The notes under the pieces are model-generated. The model saw only the letters and a list, made by a program, of their open reading frames with translations, had not been told where the DNA came from and ran no database searches. A DNA stretch of 64,000 nt from UBA2112 sp964596695 (GTDB lineage Bacteria > Patescibacteriota > Saccharimonadia > Saccharimonadales > Saccharimonadaceae), in NCBI GenBank assembly GCA_964596695.1, contig CAZQVE010000001.1, forward strand, positions 310,001-374,000, read 5' to 3'. Both the position numbers and the translations under genes were made by a program. Positions 8,202 through 17,117 of the stretch are shown here, piece after piece (positions within the stretch are counted from its first letter, which is position 1; each line of letters starts with the position of its first letter).

Positions 8202-8241
8202 AATGCACCGCGCCTTGCTTTATGGCAATGCGCGGTGCATT
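8202..8241. repeat. Long inverted repeat between two genes
   Basis: AATGCACCGCGC (8202-8213) and GCGCGGTGCATT (8230-8241) are perfect 12-bp arms. An inner TTGC/GCAA pair extends the stem. There is no T-tract on the plus side. It abuts the next promoter (8248-8276), so it may insulate transcription or act as an operator. Confidence 0.7.
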
Positions 8242-8247
8242 GACGTA

Positions 8248-8276
8248 TTGACATTCTATAATGTTTATGCTAGTAT
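8248..8276 (+). promoter_or_regulatory. Promoter of the 633-aa membrane protein gene
   Basis: TTGACA at 8248-8253 and TAGTAT at 8271-8276 are separated by 17 bp. The spacer contains a short inverted repeat, ACATT and AATGT. Confidence 0.65.
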
Positions 8277-8325
8277 CAACTTAGATACAACAAAAACAAA
8301 AAAGCACCTTCCAGGATCCACCACA

Positions 8326-10227
8326 ATGAGCGAAAGCCAACCGCAAACAAAACCAAACCGCCTCTTCGTCGCCCCATCGGGCTTCGCCGACAAAGAGACG
8401 GATGTTATCGAACTTCCTGACGATCTCGTTCAGGAAGATACTTCTTTAGAGACGGGCGACAATCTGCCGGTCAAGGCGGATCAGTTCGTTGCTGAAGAAT
8501 ACATCGGTATCCTCAGTGCCGATGAGATGCAGGCGCTTGAAGGCAAGAACCGCGAAGAAATCGAGCGCTACGTCAAGGTCGGCGCATTTGGTGAAAACGT
8601 TGCCAGCCAGCTATCTGACGACATGTGGAACCGTATCAAGACCGTTCCAAAGCTCCGAGCAATCATGGGCGAGATGAAGCGCAAAAACATCGGTGGAACG
8701 ATCGATCAGAACCAGGATTTGGCTGACAGGCTGATGAGTGTTTTCGGAGGCGATGGTGAACGCCAGGGAACACCTGAAGGAAACATACCGACTAATTTGC
8801 CGACGACCGAGCAGGCCGAGGCATTGAGCAAGCAGCGAACAGGCTTGCGCCGACTAGCGTCAAACATCGCGACCGCTGGCAAGGCAACAGCATGGGCGCT
8901 GACGTCACCTATAGACGCGGCCAAGCAGTTATCGTGGAAAGCCGTTTTGCACCCGATGAACCAGGCCGAGGCATGGAAAGAGAAGTACGACAACATGACA
9001 CCGGCGGAACGCAAGAAATACCGTTGGAAAGTTGCCGGTGCGAACGTGGCTGTATTTGCTGGCAGCGCACTCTACCTTGCGTACAGGGCACATGGGTTTG
9101 ACTGGATGTCAGGCGGCGGCAGCGGCGGCGGGACGAATCCGCACGATCACGCTCCTGGCGGCGGCTCTGGCGCACCGAATCCCGAGGAGCACAAAAATGA
9201 CGCACCTGCTCCCGAGCACTTCGACATGCACCATCCGGATCACAACCTTGATCACTTCCATTATGATCCGAATCTCGACCCGGCACGTGACCCGGCAAAA
9301 CACCACAACGATTGGGGCACCGCTCCGCATGCCAGCCCCGAAGATGGATCCAACCCTGCTGGTTACGCCGACTTCTTTGGCAACCGCCTAAAGCACAGCC
9401 CGGGTGAGTTGAGTGCTACGCTGACCGAGTTTGGTCTGAATGGCAAGGGCAACGTACAAGAACTTGCCGATCAAATGGCGAATGACCCTAAATTGTTCGC
9501 CGACAAGTATGGTCTGCTGATGGATCACCTGAAGGACGCAAAGTTCTCTGTTATTACGGACTCTCGTAACTATGGCAGTTATTATGCCGTTGCTAACCCT
9601 GACGGTACGGTGTCGGTGTCTTACGATTCGTTCGTAGACGCGTCGGATAACCTACGGACGTATGGCCCTCACGGCAACGAGTTTATGCTCGTGGAGATGC
9701 CTGACGGTTCTAAGCACTATGCCCATATGGGCTGTGGTGATCAATGGAGTCACTTTATTACTCCTGCTCCACGACCTGCTCCGACCACTCCTGTCGTACC
9801 GCACAACCACGCACCGTCTCAGTCGCATTACACCCCCCCGACTCACCACTCGACACCTCCGCCACCACACCACGAAACGCCGCCGCCAGAGTCGACTCCG
9901 CCGCCTGAAACTCCACCCACCGAGACGCCTCCTACGGATACGCCTCCTCCTCCGCCTCCGCCGATTGCTCCGAAGGGTAACGAGCGCCCGGCTCCTGATA
10001 CGATTGTTCCTCGAGGTCCAGCTAGGTTTGAAGCAACTCCTAAACCCGTGGAAACACATCACACGACCTCGACGCCATCTGGTTCCATCCGCGAAAGCAT
10101 TACGACCGCGATTACCGGTGACTCCGGTGCCCGACGTGGTAACAGCCAGCCTGGTCTATCGGTATCCGGTCCGCGTGGGTCAGCTAACAGCGGTAACGTA
10201 ATCTCGGGCAAGCCAAACGAACCATAA
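8326..10227 (+). CDS. Large single-span membrane protein with His- and Pro-rich linkers
   Basis: The 633-residue protein has an N-terminal, probably cytoplasmic helical region and a single hydrophobic segment VAGANVAVFAGSALYLAY at about residues 235-252. It then has a GGGSGGG linker and a His/Asp/Pro-rich stretch, a folded-looking domain at about 350-480 (for example GELSATLTEFGLNGKGNVQEL), and a long Pro/Thr tail with PPPPPPP. The ATG at 8326 was chosen because it lies downstream of the promoter; the longer upstream frame would begin before it. The layout suggests an envelope-spanning or surface scaffold. It lies 19 bases before the LPTTG gene, so the two probably form an operon. No family is recognised. 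Confidence 0.55.
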   Translation: MSESQPQTKPNRLFVAPSGFADKETDVIELPDDLVQEDTSLETGDNLPVKADQFVAEEYIGILSADEMQALEGKNREEIERYVKVGAFGENVASQLSDDMWNRIKTVPKLRAIMGEMKRKNIGGTIDQNQDLADRLMSVFGGDGERQGTPEGNIPTNLPTTEQAEALSKQRTGLRRLASNIATAGKATAWALTSPIDAAKQLSWKAVLHPMNQAEAWKEKYDNMTPAERKKYRWKVAGANVAVFAGSALYLAYRAHGFDWMSGGGSGGGTNPHDHAPGGGSGAPNPEEHKNDAPAPEHFDMHHPDHNLDHFHYDPNLDPARDPAKHHNDWGTAPHASPEDGSNPAGYADFFGNRLKHSPGELSATLTEFGLNGKGNVQELADQMANDPKLFADKYGLLMDHLKDAKFSVITDSRNYGSYYAVANPDGTVSVSYDSFVDASDNLRTYGPHGNEFMLVEMPDGSKHYAHMGCGDQWSHFITPAPRPAPTTPVVPHNHAPSQSHYTPPTHHSTPPPPHHETPPPESTPPPETPPTETPPTDTPPPPPPPIAPKGNERPAPDTIVPRGPARFEATPKPVETHHTTSTPSGSIRESITTAITGDSGARRGNSQPGLSVSGPRGSANSGNVISGKPNEP

Positions 10228-10246
10228 ACAAATGAAAGGTAACACT

Positions 10247-11575
10247 ATGCGTCAGTTCATCACCGTCATCAGCCAAAAAGTAAGCTTACGCTCGACAAGC
10301 TTAGTTGTCTCAGTCTTGTTGTCGGTCGTTGCTATACCGGCCGCTGTATTGGCGTGGGGTCCAAACCGCGCTACCTTTACGCAGGCAAACCCCGCTACAT
10401 ATGTAACCTTCAACTCGATTACGGACGCACCGAAATACGGTGACGAGCGGAATTTCTTCCGTGTTCGCGAAGTATCTTCGAACGCTGCGTATGACGATGA
10501 CGCCAACCTGGTGCCCGGCAAGGAATACGAGGCGCTGATATTTTTCCATAACAATGCTTCAAGTAGTTTCAATGCTGGCGGTACTGGTATTGCGCACGGT
10601 GCCTATGCACGCGCTGAAATGCCCGCCGTGGTCAAAGCCGGTGCTACGAACACCGAGGCGGAAGCATTCGTCGGCGCGACGAACGCAAACCCCACTACCG
10701 TATATGACTATATTTCGTTCCAGAACGCTACCGACACCGATATCTCGCTGCGGATGATACCTGGTTCGGTCAAGATCCACAGCAACGGCGCCGTTGACGG
10801 TCAAGTGTTAAGCGACACCGCACTGTTCGGCAGTAACGGTACGCCGCTTGGTTTTGACAGCCTGAACGGTGTTCTCCCGGGTTGCGACCACTACTCAGGG
10901 TATATCGACTTCCATTTCGTAGCAGTTCAGCCAAACTTCGACTTCCAAAAAGACGTACGCGTAAGCGGTACTAAACAGTGGGAAGATTCCGTGGCTGCGA
11001 ATCCTGGTGCAACCGTTGACTACAAATTGACATACAAAAACACCGGTCAGGTCAACCAAAGCCACGTGACGATGAAAGACATCTTGCCACAGGGCGTAAC
11101 CTTCCTGCCTGGCAAAACCAAGCTTTATAACGGCGAACACCCGAATGGCAAAACAATCAGCGACGAAATCAGCGCGGGCGGCATGGATATCGGTAACTAC
11201 GCGCCGGGAGCTGTAGCATACCTTGTCTTCTCGGCTCGGATTGACGGTACGCCTTGTACGGCACTGACTAACACGGCGGATGTTGAAACGAACAACGGCA
11301 ATCTCCGTGATACAGCGACAGTGAACGTTGGTGGCTCGTGCGCCCTGCCGACAACCGGCCCGGTCGAGGTTATCTCCGGTCTGATAGGCGTGGCGGCTAT
11401 TACGCTCGGTATCGTGTATTACTTCAGGAGCCGCCGCGACCTAGACAACACCCTGTTGCACGCGCAATCGCACCCACGTTCGCACTCAACAAAGGCGGGC
11501 AGTGACGGTACGAACCCAACGCTGACGGACATCGCCGAATCTATCCATCCGAGCAGCCACAAACACAAAAAATAA
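10247..11575 (+). CDS. Secreted DUF11-like surface protein with LPTTG sortase motif
   Basis: The 442-residue protein has a signal peptide (basic start, then SLVVSVLLSVVAIPAAVLA), a beta-rich ectodomain, and a DUF11-like repeat around residues 235-355 (VDYKLTYKNTG, then MKDILPQGVTFLPG). LPTTG follows at about residue 367, then a hydrophobic span GLIGVAAITLGIVYYF and RSRRDLD. LPxTG, span and positive charges are the sorting signal recognised by sortases in Gram-positive-type envelopes. Unusually, a polar His/Ser-rich tail of about 45 residues follows the span, far longer than normal, so anchoring by sortase is likely but not certain. The start at ATG 10247 has GAAAGG seven bases before it. Confidence 0.75.
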   Translation: MRQFITVISQKVSLRSTSLVVSVLLSVVAIPAAVLAWGPNRATFTQANPATYVTFNSITDAPKYGDERNFFRVREVSSNAAYDDDANLVPGKEYEALIFFHNNASSSFNAGGTGIAHGAYARAEMPAVVKAGATNTEAEAFVGATNANPTTVYDYISFQNATDTDISLRMIPGSVKIHSNGAVDGQVLSDTALFGSNGTPLGFDSLNGVLPGCDHYSGYIDFHFVAVQPNFDFQKDVRVSGTKQWEDSVAANPGATVDYKLTYKNTGQVNQSHVTMKDILPQGVTFLPGKTKLYNGEHPNGKTISDEISAGGMDIGNYAPGAVAYLVFSARIDGTPCTALTNTADVETNNGNLRDTATVNVGGSCALPTTGPVEVISGLIGVAAITLGIVYYFRSRRDLDNTLLHAQSHPRSHSTKAGSDGTNPTLTDIAESIHPSSHKHKK

Positions 11576-11580
11576 GCACC

Positions 11581-11619
11581 ATAATAAATATCCCTCCATG
11601 GCGGAGGGATATTTATTAT
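11581..11619. terminator. Bidirectional terminator between convergent genes
   Basis: A 17-bp perfect stem (11581-11597 with 11603-11619) closes a five-base loop. The outer A/T-rich ends provide U-tracts in both directions. It overlaps the stop codon of the minus-strand gene. Confidence 0.85.
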
Positions 11620-12362
11620 TCGGTGGTTTTTGAGTGGGACAGGAAGTCGATTTCCTTGATGATGTCCAGCAGCGCTTCGGCGCGGCGAGTTTCGTCCTCG
11701 ATCGCTTTGGCAGCTTCATGCGCCGGTGCGATAAGGTCTTTGTCGTCGGTGCTACGGATAAGCAGCAGGTAAGTATCGAACTTCTCTTCGGGTGAAACAT
11801 TCAACTTGTCGACCAGCGGACGCAGCTCAACAATCGCGTCCTGCTTGATTGACGCTAGCGGCCCGTTGTCTTCGAACGGCTTTGTGGGTTGAGGCATGGA
11901 ATCAGATGAGTCGTCCTCGTCCTTCGTGTCATCCTTTGGCGGATCTACTGGTTCCGGTTCGGGCTCTGGCTTAGTCTCTGGCTCGGGCTCTGGTTTCGGG
12001 GTTGGCTCGGGCTCGGGGGTGGGCTCCGGTGCTGGCTCAGGTTCTGGCTCTTCTTTCGGCTCAGATACAATCGTTAACCCCGGTTCTGGCGCTGGTGTTG
12101 GCTCGGATGTTGGTTCCGGATCCGGAGTAGGTGAGGGTGCCAAGAAAGGTGGCGTTGTCGGCGCTGGCGCCGCTGGTGCTGGTTCAGGCACTGGGACGAT
12201 TGGCGGGAACGGCGAGGCAACAGGACCAGCAGCCACTGGTGGTTCGGCTGTTGCGGTTGCTGTCGCGGTATCCGTAGAAGGGACGCCTCCGACACTAGCA
12301 GCAGCGTCAGCAACGTCGTCGAGAGCCTTAACTAAATCCTGTTCGTCATTTTCTGGAGTCAT
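11616..12362 (-). CDS. Pro-Glu repeat protein with C-terminal helical domain
   Basis: The 248-residue protein has a short acidic N-terminus and then about 110 residues of PEPEP/TPEPE-type repeats (roughly residues 45-150), a rigid extended linker. A folded helical domain of about 80 residues follows (LRPLVDKLNVSPEEKFDTYLLLIRS, then an amphipathic end). No signal or span is seen. The start ATG at 12360-12362 has GAGGTG just upstream. The helical domain is not recognised. The long repeat makes a length-variable protein likely between strains. Confidence 0.55.
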   Translation of the reverse strand: MTPENDEQDLVKALDDVADAAASVGGVPSTDTATATATAEPPVAAGPVASPFPPIVPVPEPAPAAPAPTTPPFLAPSPTPDPEPTSEPTPAPEPGLTIVSEPKEEPEPEPAPEPTPEPEPTPKPEPEPETKPEPEPEPVDPPKDDTKDEDDSSDSMPQPTKPFEDNGPLASIKQDAIVELRPLVDKLNVSPEEKFDTYLLLIRSTDDKDLIAPAHEAAKAIEDETRRAEALLDIIKEIDFLSHSKTTE

Positions 12363-12451
12363 GCCCACCTCATGTACATATTCGTTATGCTTTAATCTGT
12401 CAAAAGTGTATCATAGATATAGCAAGACTCGCAACAGAAGGGGACTAAAAA

Positions 12452-13498
12452 ATGCTTGATGACACGAACGTACTGAAACAGCGTGATCCAAGCGACGCGC
12501 TGGGCGTCGCCGCGAAAGAATGGGAACAGGTACGATTTGCAACTGAGGTGGTAGATGGCGATCACGATGAGCGTGCGATTACGAAAGTCGTCGTGGCCGG
12601 TATGGGCGGCAGTGCACTGGCGGCTCTCGTGGCGAAGACCGGGCTGGAATCGATCATAGACGTGCCTTTCGAGGTTGTTCGCGAGTATGATTTGCCCGCG
12701 TACGTCGATGCATCGACACTGGTGATTGCCAGTAGTTACTCTGGCAATACCGAAGAGACGCTGAATTGTTTGCATCAGGCAAGAGAACGCTCGGCGCAGG
12801 TCGGCATACTTGCGGCTGGCGGCAAGCTGGTAGAGCTGGCCGAGGCCGACAAGATCGCGCGGGTAGTAATCCCTGGCGGGTTACAGCCGCGAATGGCGGT
12901 ATTGTTCAACCTTCGCGCGCTCGTGACGCTGCTTGCTCACTTTGGCGTCGTGTCAGATGGCATGGTTGAACAAGTAGCCGCGCCGGCAGAATGGCTCAAG
13001 TCCGAAACGGCGCAATGGCTGCCAGACGTACCGACCGACAAAAACTACGCCAAACAACTGGCATTACTGGCTGTCGGCAAGACGCCGGTGTTCTATGGTG
13101 GTCGGCTGACAGGTCCGGTGGCGTACAAATGGAAAATCAGCTGGAACGAAAACGCCAAAAACGTGGCCTTTTGGAACGTTTATCCCGAGACTGATCACAA
13201 CGAATTTATCGGCTGGTCGTCACATCCTGTCGACAAGCCATTTGCCGTGTTCGACCTCAAGAGTTCGTTTGAACATCCGCACATCCTCAAGCGGTTCGAG
13301 GTTACCGACAGGCTGCTGAGCGGCAAACGGCCGAAGGCGGTACCGATTCAGCTCTCTGGCGATTCACCACTGGCTCAACAGTTGTGGGGATGCATACTGG
13401 CCGACTTCGTGAGTATCTACGTTGCTATCCTGAACGGCGTCGACCCGGTGCCGGTCGATCTGGTAGAGAAGTTGAAGCTCGAGCTGGCCAAAGAGTAG
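12452..13498 (+). CDS. Bifunctional phosphoglucose/phosphomannose isomerase family protein
   Basis: The 348-residue protein has two SIS sugar-isomerase domains. The first contains VVVAGMGGSALAA and the sugar-phosphate loop VIASSYSGNTEETL; the second contains ETDHNEFIGW, which holds the Glu and His typical of the bifunctional PGI/PMI family. The enzyme interconverts glucose-6-phosphate or mannose-6-phosphate with fructose-6-phosphate in the cytoplasm. Length fits the family. With zwf at 29196, it suggests that hexose phosphates are processed in this organism. GAAGGGGA precedes the ATG. Confidence 0.85.
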   Translation: MLDDTNVLKQRDPSDALGVAAKEWEQVRFATEVVDGDHDERAITKVVVAGMGGSALAALVAKTGLESIIDVPFEVVREYDLPAYVDASTLVIASSYSGNTEETLNCLHQARERSAQVGILAAGGKLVELAEADKIARVVIPGGLQPRMAVLFNLRALVTLLAHFGVVSDGMVEQVAAPAEWLKSETAQWLPDVPTDKNYAKQLALLAVGKTPVFYGGRLTGPVAYKWKISWNENAKNVAFWNVYPETDHNEFIGWSSHPVDKPFAVFDLKSSFEHPHILKRFEVTDRLLSGKRPKAVPIQLSGDSPLAQQLWGCILADFVSIYVAILNGVDPVPVDLVEKLKLELAKE

Positions 13499-13578
13499 CC
13501 TTTACTGTGGCGCAGCTTGCCTTTTTGTGAATATTCTGTAAGCTAAGCATAGGAATTATAGAGAATAAGGGGAATAGT

Positions 13579-13989
13579 ATGACTCAAAATATCCGCCGAT
13601 TTATATCCAGAATAATGCTCGTCCCGGTTTTTGCCATAGGAGCAAGCGGCCTTATCATTTCGACTGCTGGTGCAGCCGACTGTTCGGTCAACAGCAACGA
13701 TCCTTTGGCGTCAGGACAGAACTGTACTAAGAATGAGTCTCAGCCAGAGAGCCTCACGGGTGAGAATGGCGTACTAAAGACTATTACGAACGTACTCCTC
13801 TTTATCATCGGTGCCATCAGCGTCATCATGATCATCTGGGGTGGTATCCAGTATGTTACCTCAAGTGGCGATTCCACAAGGGTTCAAAACGCGAAGAACA
13901 CCATTCTCTACTCGATAGTCGGCTTGGTCGTCGCGATCCTGGCATTCGCCGTGACAAACTTCGTTATTACATCGTTCACGTCAAATTAG
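13579..13989 (+). CDS. Mbov_0395/VirB2-like pilin protein
   Basis: The 136-residue protein has an N-terminal signal sequence ending near AGAADC, a short extracellular stretch with two cysteines, and two hydrophobic helices (VLLFIIGAISVIMIIWGGIQYV and ILYSIVGLVVAILAFAVTNFVI). The helices are joined by a basic loop SGDSTRVQNAKN. This is the pattern of the Mbov_0395-type proteins related to VirB2/TrbC pilins of type IV secretion systems, which are frequent in CPR genomes. No other secretion gene lies nearby, so a role in DNA transfer is unproven. AAGGGGAA precedes the ATG. Confidence 0.75.
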   Translation: MTQNIRRFISRIMLVPVFAIGASGLIISTAGAADCSVNSNDPLASGQNCTKNESQPESLTGENGVLKTITNVLLFIIGAISVIMIIWGGIQYVTSSGDSTRVQNAKNTILYSIVGLVVAILAFAVTNFVITSFTSN

Positions 13990-14040
13990 CTAGATAATTG
14001 AGTAGCTATGACAAGTATAGGTATATAGGGGTATCTTCGC

Positions 14041-14403
14041 TTATTTCTGTAATTCTGACTGGTGATCAATTCTCCATTGAACAGATTCTTTACACCACTT
14101 TTTTGCTTCGGACTCAGTCATGGCCGGCGTGCCGTTTGCAAATACATCTATTCCTGTATAACCCTCAGGGCGGTGAGGACCTTGTTCCTCGGTAGTGCCA
14201 CGAATTTTGTCGCATATACTGGCATCCATATCGTCTTTAGCATTATTTATCAACAATATATTTCTTTGACTTGAAGTTAGCTCCAATGTGTTCTTTTGAG
14301 CCTGTAGTAGCATAAGCAGTAAGACAACCGCTATTATAAGCATGCCGATGAAAATCCACATATATGTGTCTCTAATGGTGTTTTTCCGAGTTTTCTTAAC
14401 CAT
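14041..14403 (-). CDS. Small single-span protein with two-cysteine motif (paralogue 1)
   Basis: The 120-residue protein has a basic N-terminus, one span (WIFIGMLIIAVVLLLMLL) and an outer domain with ASICDKI and TPAMTESEAKKWCKESVQW. The same pattern occurs in the protein at 14844-15182 (PSICNQI and TPAMTEAEAKSECKRDI), so the two are paralogues. The two conserved cysteines probably form a disulfide. The ATG at 14403 has TACTAT six bases upstream, the same arrangement as the paralogue. Function is unknown; it clusters with a secreted protease. Confidence 0.6.
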   Translation of the reverse strand: MVKKTRKNTIRDTYMWIFIGMLIIAVVLLLMLLQAQKNTLELTSSQRNILLINNAKDDMDASICDKIRGTTEEQGPHRPEGYTGIDVFANGTPAMTESEAKKWCKESVQWRIDHQSELQK

Positions 14404-14445
14404 AAGATAATAGTAACAAAAGCAAGTCTGCTTGATAAGCAACCG

Positions 14446-14748
14446 CTACTTTTTGCGTTTCGACTTCTTGCGAGTAGGCTTTTTTGACGATCTATAAACA
14501 AAGAAGGAGAGCAGACCAGTGGTGAATATTATTCCGGTAAGTAGGTATGTATCCATGGTCTTTTGCGCTTGAGTTTCTGGCTTCGGCGGTTTAATTTCGT
14601 CTGAACAACTACCATATCCAGAAAGACTGCATGCATACGCGTTGGAGTAGGATAAGGAAGTCGATGTTAATACGAGCGTCCCTACGAGTAGAATGCTCAC
14701 GGTGAGCGTAGATTTAATCTTTTTGCGGAGTGTGCCCGAAGTATTCAT
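14446..14748 (-). CDS. Small secreted/membrane protein with Lys-rich tail
   Basis: From the ATG at 14748 this gene encodes 100 residues: a basic start, a hydrophobic signal (LTVSILLVGTLVLTST), a short exposed part with ACSLSGYGSCSDE, a second span (YLLTGIIFTTGLLSFFVYR) and a tail of Lys and Arg. It would be anchored with its loop outside. It lies between the two paralogous cysteine proteins and is itself not their homologue. A longer upstream start is possible but adds a segment with no coding character. Confidence 0.5.
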   Translation of the reverse strand: MNTSGTLRKKIKSTLTVSILLVGTLVLTSTSLSYSNAYACSLSGYGSCSDEIKPPKPETQAQKTMDTYLLTGIIFTTGLLSFFVYRSSKKPTRKKSKRKK

Positions 14749-14843
14749 ATAAATAAAGCGAGAACTATACGGAAGATAACTATACAATATGATTATACTT
14801 TTAGGGGGTCGGACCTTATTGCTTATTGCCTTAGTTCCAGCCA

Positions 14844-15182
14844 TTAGCTCTTTTGACGCTCAGTTGCAAGTTTTATATCTCTTTTGCATTCACTTTTCGC
14901 TTCAGCTTCGGTCATTGCCGGTGTGTATGTAGCTATTGATTCTACTATTTGCGACGAGTGGCTTGCCGGTTTTGATTCTAAGATATTTCCCTCTATTTGG
15001 TTACAGATGGATGGATCGAGATTATCCAAAGCCCTCTTCATCAGAGCTTTGTTTTCATTGCTTCTGCTACCGACTTGTACACCCTGTATATAGACTAGAC
15101 CAGCAACCAATAGTATTAAAGACAACATGCAAATACTGAGTAATAATACCTTCTTTTGCGATGATTTTAGTATCTTTATCAT
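14844..15182 (-). CDS. Small single-span protein with two-cysteine motif (paralogue 2)
   Basis: The 112-residue protein has a basic start, one span (VLLLSICMLSLILLVAGLVYI) and an outer domain with LDPSICNQIEGN and TPAMTEAEAKSECKRDIK. It is a paralogue of the protein at 14041. TATTAT sits six bases before the ATG at 15182, mirroring the paralogue, so the promoter was duplicated with the gene. It follows the metalloprotease gene on the same strand with a 54-base gap. The function is unknown; anchoring, inhibition or substrate roles next to the protease are open. Confidence 0.6.
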   Translation of the reverse strand: MIKILKSSQKKVLLLSICMLSLILLVAGLVYIQGVQVGSRSNENKALMKRALDNLDPSICNQIEGNILESKPASHSSQIVESIATYTPAMTEAEAKSECKRDIKLATERQKS

Positions 15183-15236
15183 AAGTATATAATAGCAAAG
15201 TATCTCCATTGATGGAGACACTTTGCATCTAGGTTA

Positions 15237-16946
15237 CTAGAAATTGTGGTTAAGCACTCTAGTCTTTACACTACTTCTTATTCGCGCCTGTGCCTCACCT
15301 CCAATAGTCGGCATGTCGTCTCCATGATGTTTTATATGTATTTTATCTCTCTTATCCATATTTCCATTACTACTTGAGATTAATGTTGGTATATTTGTAA
15401 AGTCTCCGTTATATATAAACCCTCCCATTCCTTCGAGAATTGCACTCCAGTCATCATGATCTCCGACTCCGTTAGTCCCGTCAGAATAGTTGACGGCTTC
15501 CAAGCCTTCCTCTTCCGGAAAGGCATAGGTGTAGTTCATAACACTTAGATAATCCTCACTACCTTCTTTGTCAACATCGTCAAAGGCACAGTCCTCATCT
15601 TGTTCGACATATCTATGTACTGAGCTTAGGCAAAGTAAATGGCCTATTTCATGCGCGAGAACCCCAGCTCGTGCGCGGTCTGCGCTATAGGCGAACTTAT
15701 TATCATCAAAGAAATCGTAATTTTCCGACGCAATTACTGAATCATCGCCTATAGCCTCTGCGGCACCTCCAACAGTATCACCAGTTTGTTGAGCTACTAA
15801 TTCCAGGTCACTAATCTCCTCAACTCCGTATACCATATATCGCCAAACATCTTCACGATATTCATAATTAAACTGAGAGGGTAGAGAGGTTTGAAGACCA
15901 GTATCCAAGACATCGCCGCCATATTTGAAATCGTGGACATCGAGCTGACCTACCGTTTCGAACCAGTTTATATCGCTCGAGTATCCGGGTAACTGATTCC
16001 CCCCACCGTACTCACCGAGATCAAAATATACGTTTATACCTTTATTAGCCAACATATTCTCCACCATTCCAAGTTGTGTGGAACTAGGTTTGTATGGGGC
16101 GTGAATATTATCATCCATCCAATCAATTTCGATGAATAAATCTTTTTCTAGCGGGTTGGGATCCGCACATGTGTACGGGCTTGTCTGCTTACAAAATGTC
16201 TCATCGTAGTATGGGTTCCACTCTGATTCAACGTAGTCGCTTAAGCCGTCGGCATCTGAATCCCTATCGTTATCGGACGTACTCTGTGCAGCCTCCTGCA
16301 GTGTACTCAAGCCGTCTCCATCAGCATCTCCTGGAATTGTTTCACCCTCATAGCCTGATGGATAATTTGGTGGGTATGTGGATATAAACACTTTTTGAGT
16401 GCCAGGCCAAAGACTGTCACTAATAATTGAAGTTGAACTAGATGAATGCGAGGAGCAATCTGGAGTTGTTGATGACTCCGGCATGTATAGTAACACGTCG
16501 CCATCAACGTCTGCCCTAACAGAGGTGGCCCAGCCATCAGTAGACCAGTGTAGCTTTGCGTTGGGGTCGGTGGACCATGCTACTAAAACACTTATGGTAT
16601 TGCTCGGACCATCATATTGTTCGGCTATAACCCATTTACCATCCTCATCACTTAGCGCATTTGTATATGCGACATAATCACTATTACAAGATGCATTCAT
16701 TATCGTCAACACGCTGCCAGTTATATCAACCGGAGAGTCTGTCGGGTTCTTGATAGATATTGTGCTTGTCGGTGTGATTAAATCATCATACACACTTGTT
16801 GCAAACACATTTGAAACAGGCGCCAAGGAAATTCCTAGCGCCCCGACGATACTCATCGCGAAGAGTAATACTCTTCGCCATATTACTATTCTTTCTTTGC
16901 CTCCTCCTTTACTTTTAATGATTTTTCTTGCGGTTTTGTCATTCAT
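15237..16946 (-). CDS. Secreted zinc metalloprotease with calcium-binding repeats
   Basis: The 569-residue precursor has a signal peptide ending near NVFA. A region at about residues 205-245 has DADGDGLSTLQEA and DSDADGLSDYVE, as in thrombospondin type 3 or EF-like calcium repeats. The catalytic motif is HEIGHLLC with a further His five residues on (LSSVH), and the Met-turn-like SVMNY follows, so the fold should be metzincin-like. The usual Gly of HExxHxxGxxH is Cys here, and the third His is displaced by two, which is atypical. GGGAGGGG precedes the ATG. It probably degrades host or extracellular proteins. Confidence 0.75.
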   Translation of the reverse strand: MNDKTARKIIKSKGGGKERIVIWRRVLLFAMSIVGALGISLAPVSNVFATSVYDDLITPTSTISIKNPTDSPVDITGSVLTIMNASCNSDYVAYTNALSDEDGKWVIAEQYDGPSNTISVLVAWSTDPNAKLHWSTDGWATSVRADVDGDVLLYMPESSTTPDCSSHSSSSTSIISDSLWPGTQKVFISTYPPNYPSGYEGETIPGDADGDGLSTLQEAAQSTSDNDRDSDADGLSDYVESEWNPYYDETFCKQTSPYTCADPNPLEKDLFIEIDWMDDNIHAPYKPSSTQLGMVENMLANKGINVYFDLGEYGGGNQLPGYSSDINWFETVGQLDVHDFKYGGDVLDTGLQTSLPSQFNYEYREDVWRYMVYGVEEISDLELVAQQTGDTVGGAAEAIGDDSVIASENYDFFDDNKFAYSADRARAGVLAHEIGHLLCLSSVHRYVEQDEDCAFDDVDKEGSEDYLSVMNYTYAFPEEEGLEAVNYSDGTNGVGDHDDWSAILEGMGGFIYNGDFTNIPTLISSSNGNMDKRDKIHIKHHGDDMPTIGGEAQARIRSSVKTRVLNHNF

Positions 16947-17004
16947 ATACCCCTCCCTTTTAATGACAGCTTCATGTTACTCCTGGTGTATAATTAAGAC
17001 AATA

Positions 17005-17022
17005 GACACTATATATAGTGTC
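17005..17022. promoter_or_regulatory. Perfect 18-bp palindrome resembling an NrdR box
   Basis: GACACTATATATAGTGTC is a perfect palindrome and contains ACACTATATATAGTGT, which fits the NrdR-box consensus. It lies about 60 bases upstream of the metalloprotease start. Only a weak partner (about 16974-16989) sits one 32-bp step away, so assignment to NrdR is uncertain. Confidence 0.45.
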
Positions 17023-17117
17023 ATGGGTGATGCTGACGCTGTCCGTGAATGGGACGAATCGTGCGTGTTAGTCCATCTGTAATAACACGAAATTTAGTTG
17101 TTTATATTACACCAATA

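Noticed and set aside
11896..12459. Ser/Gly-repeat plus-strand ORF
   Set aside because: It is the antisense of the Pro-Glu repeat gene; the repeat keeps all frames open.
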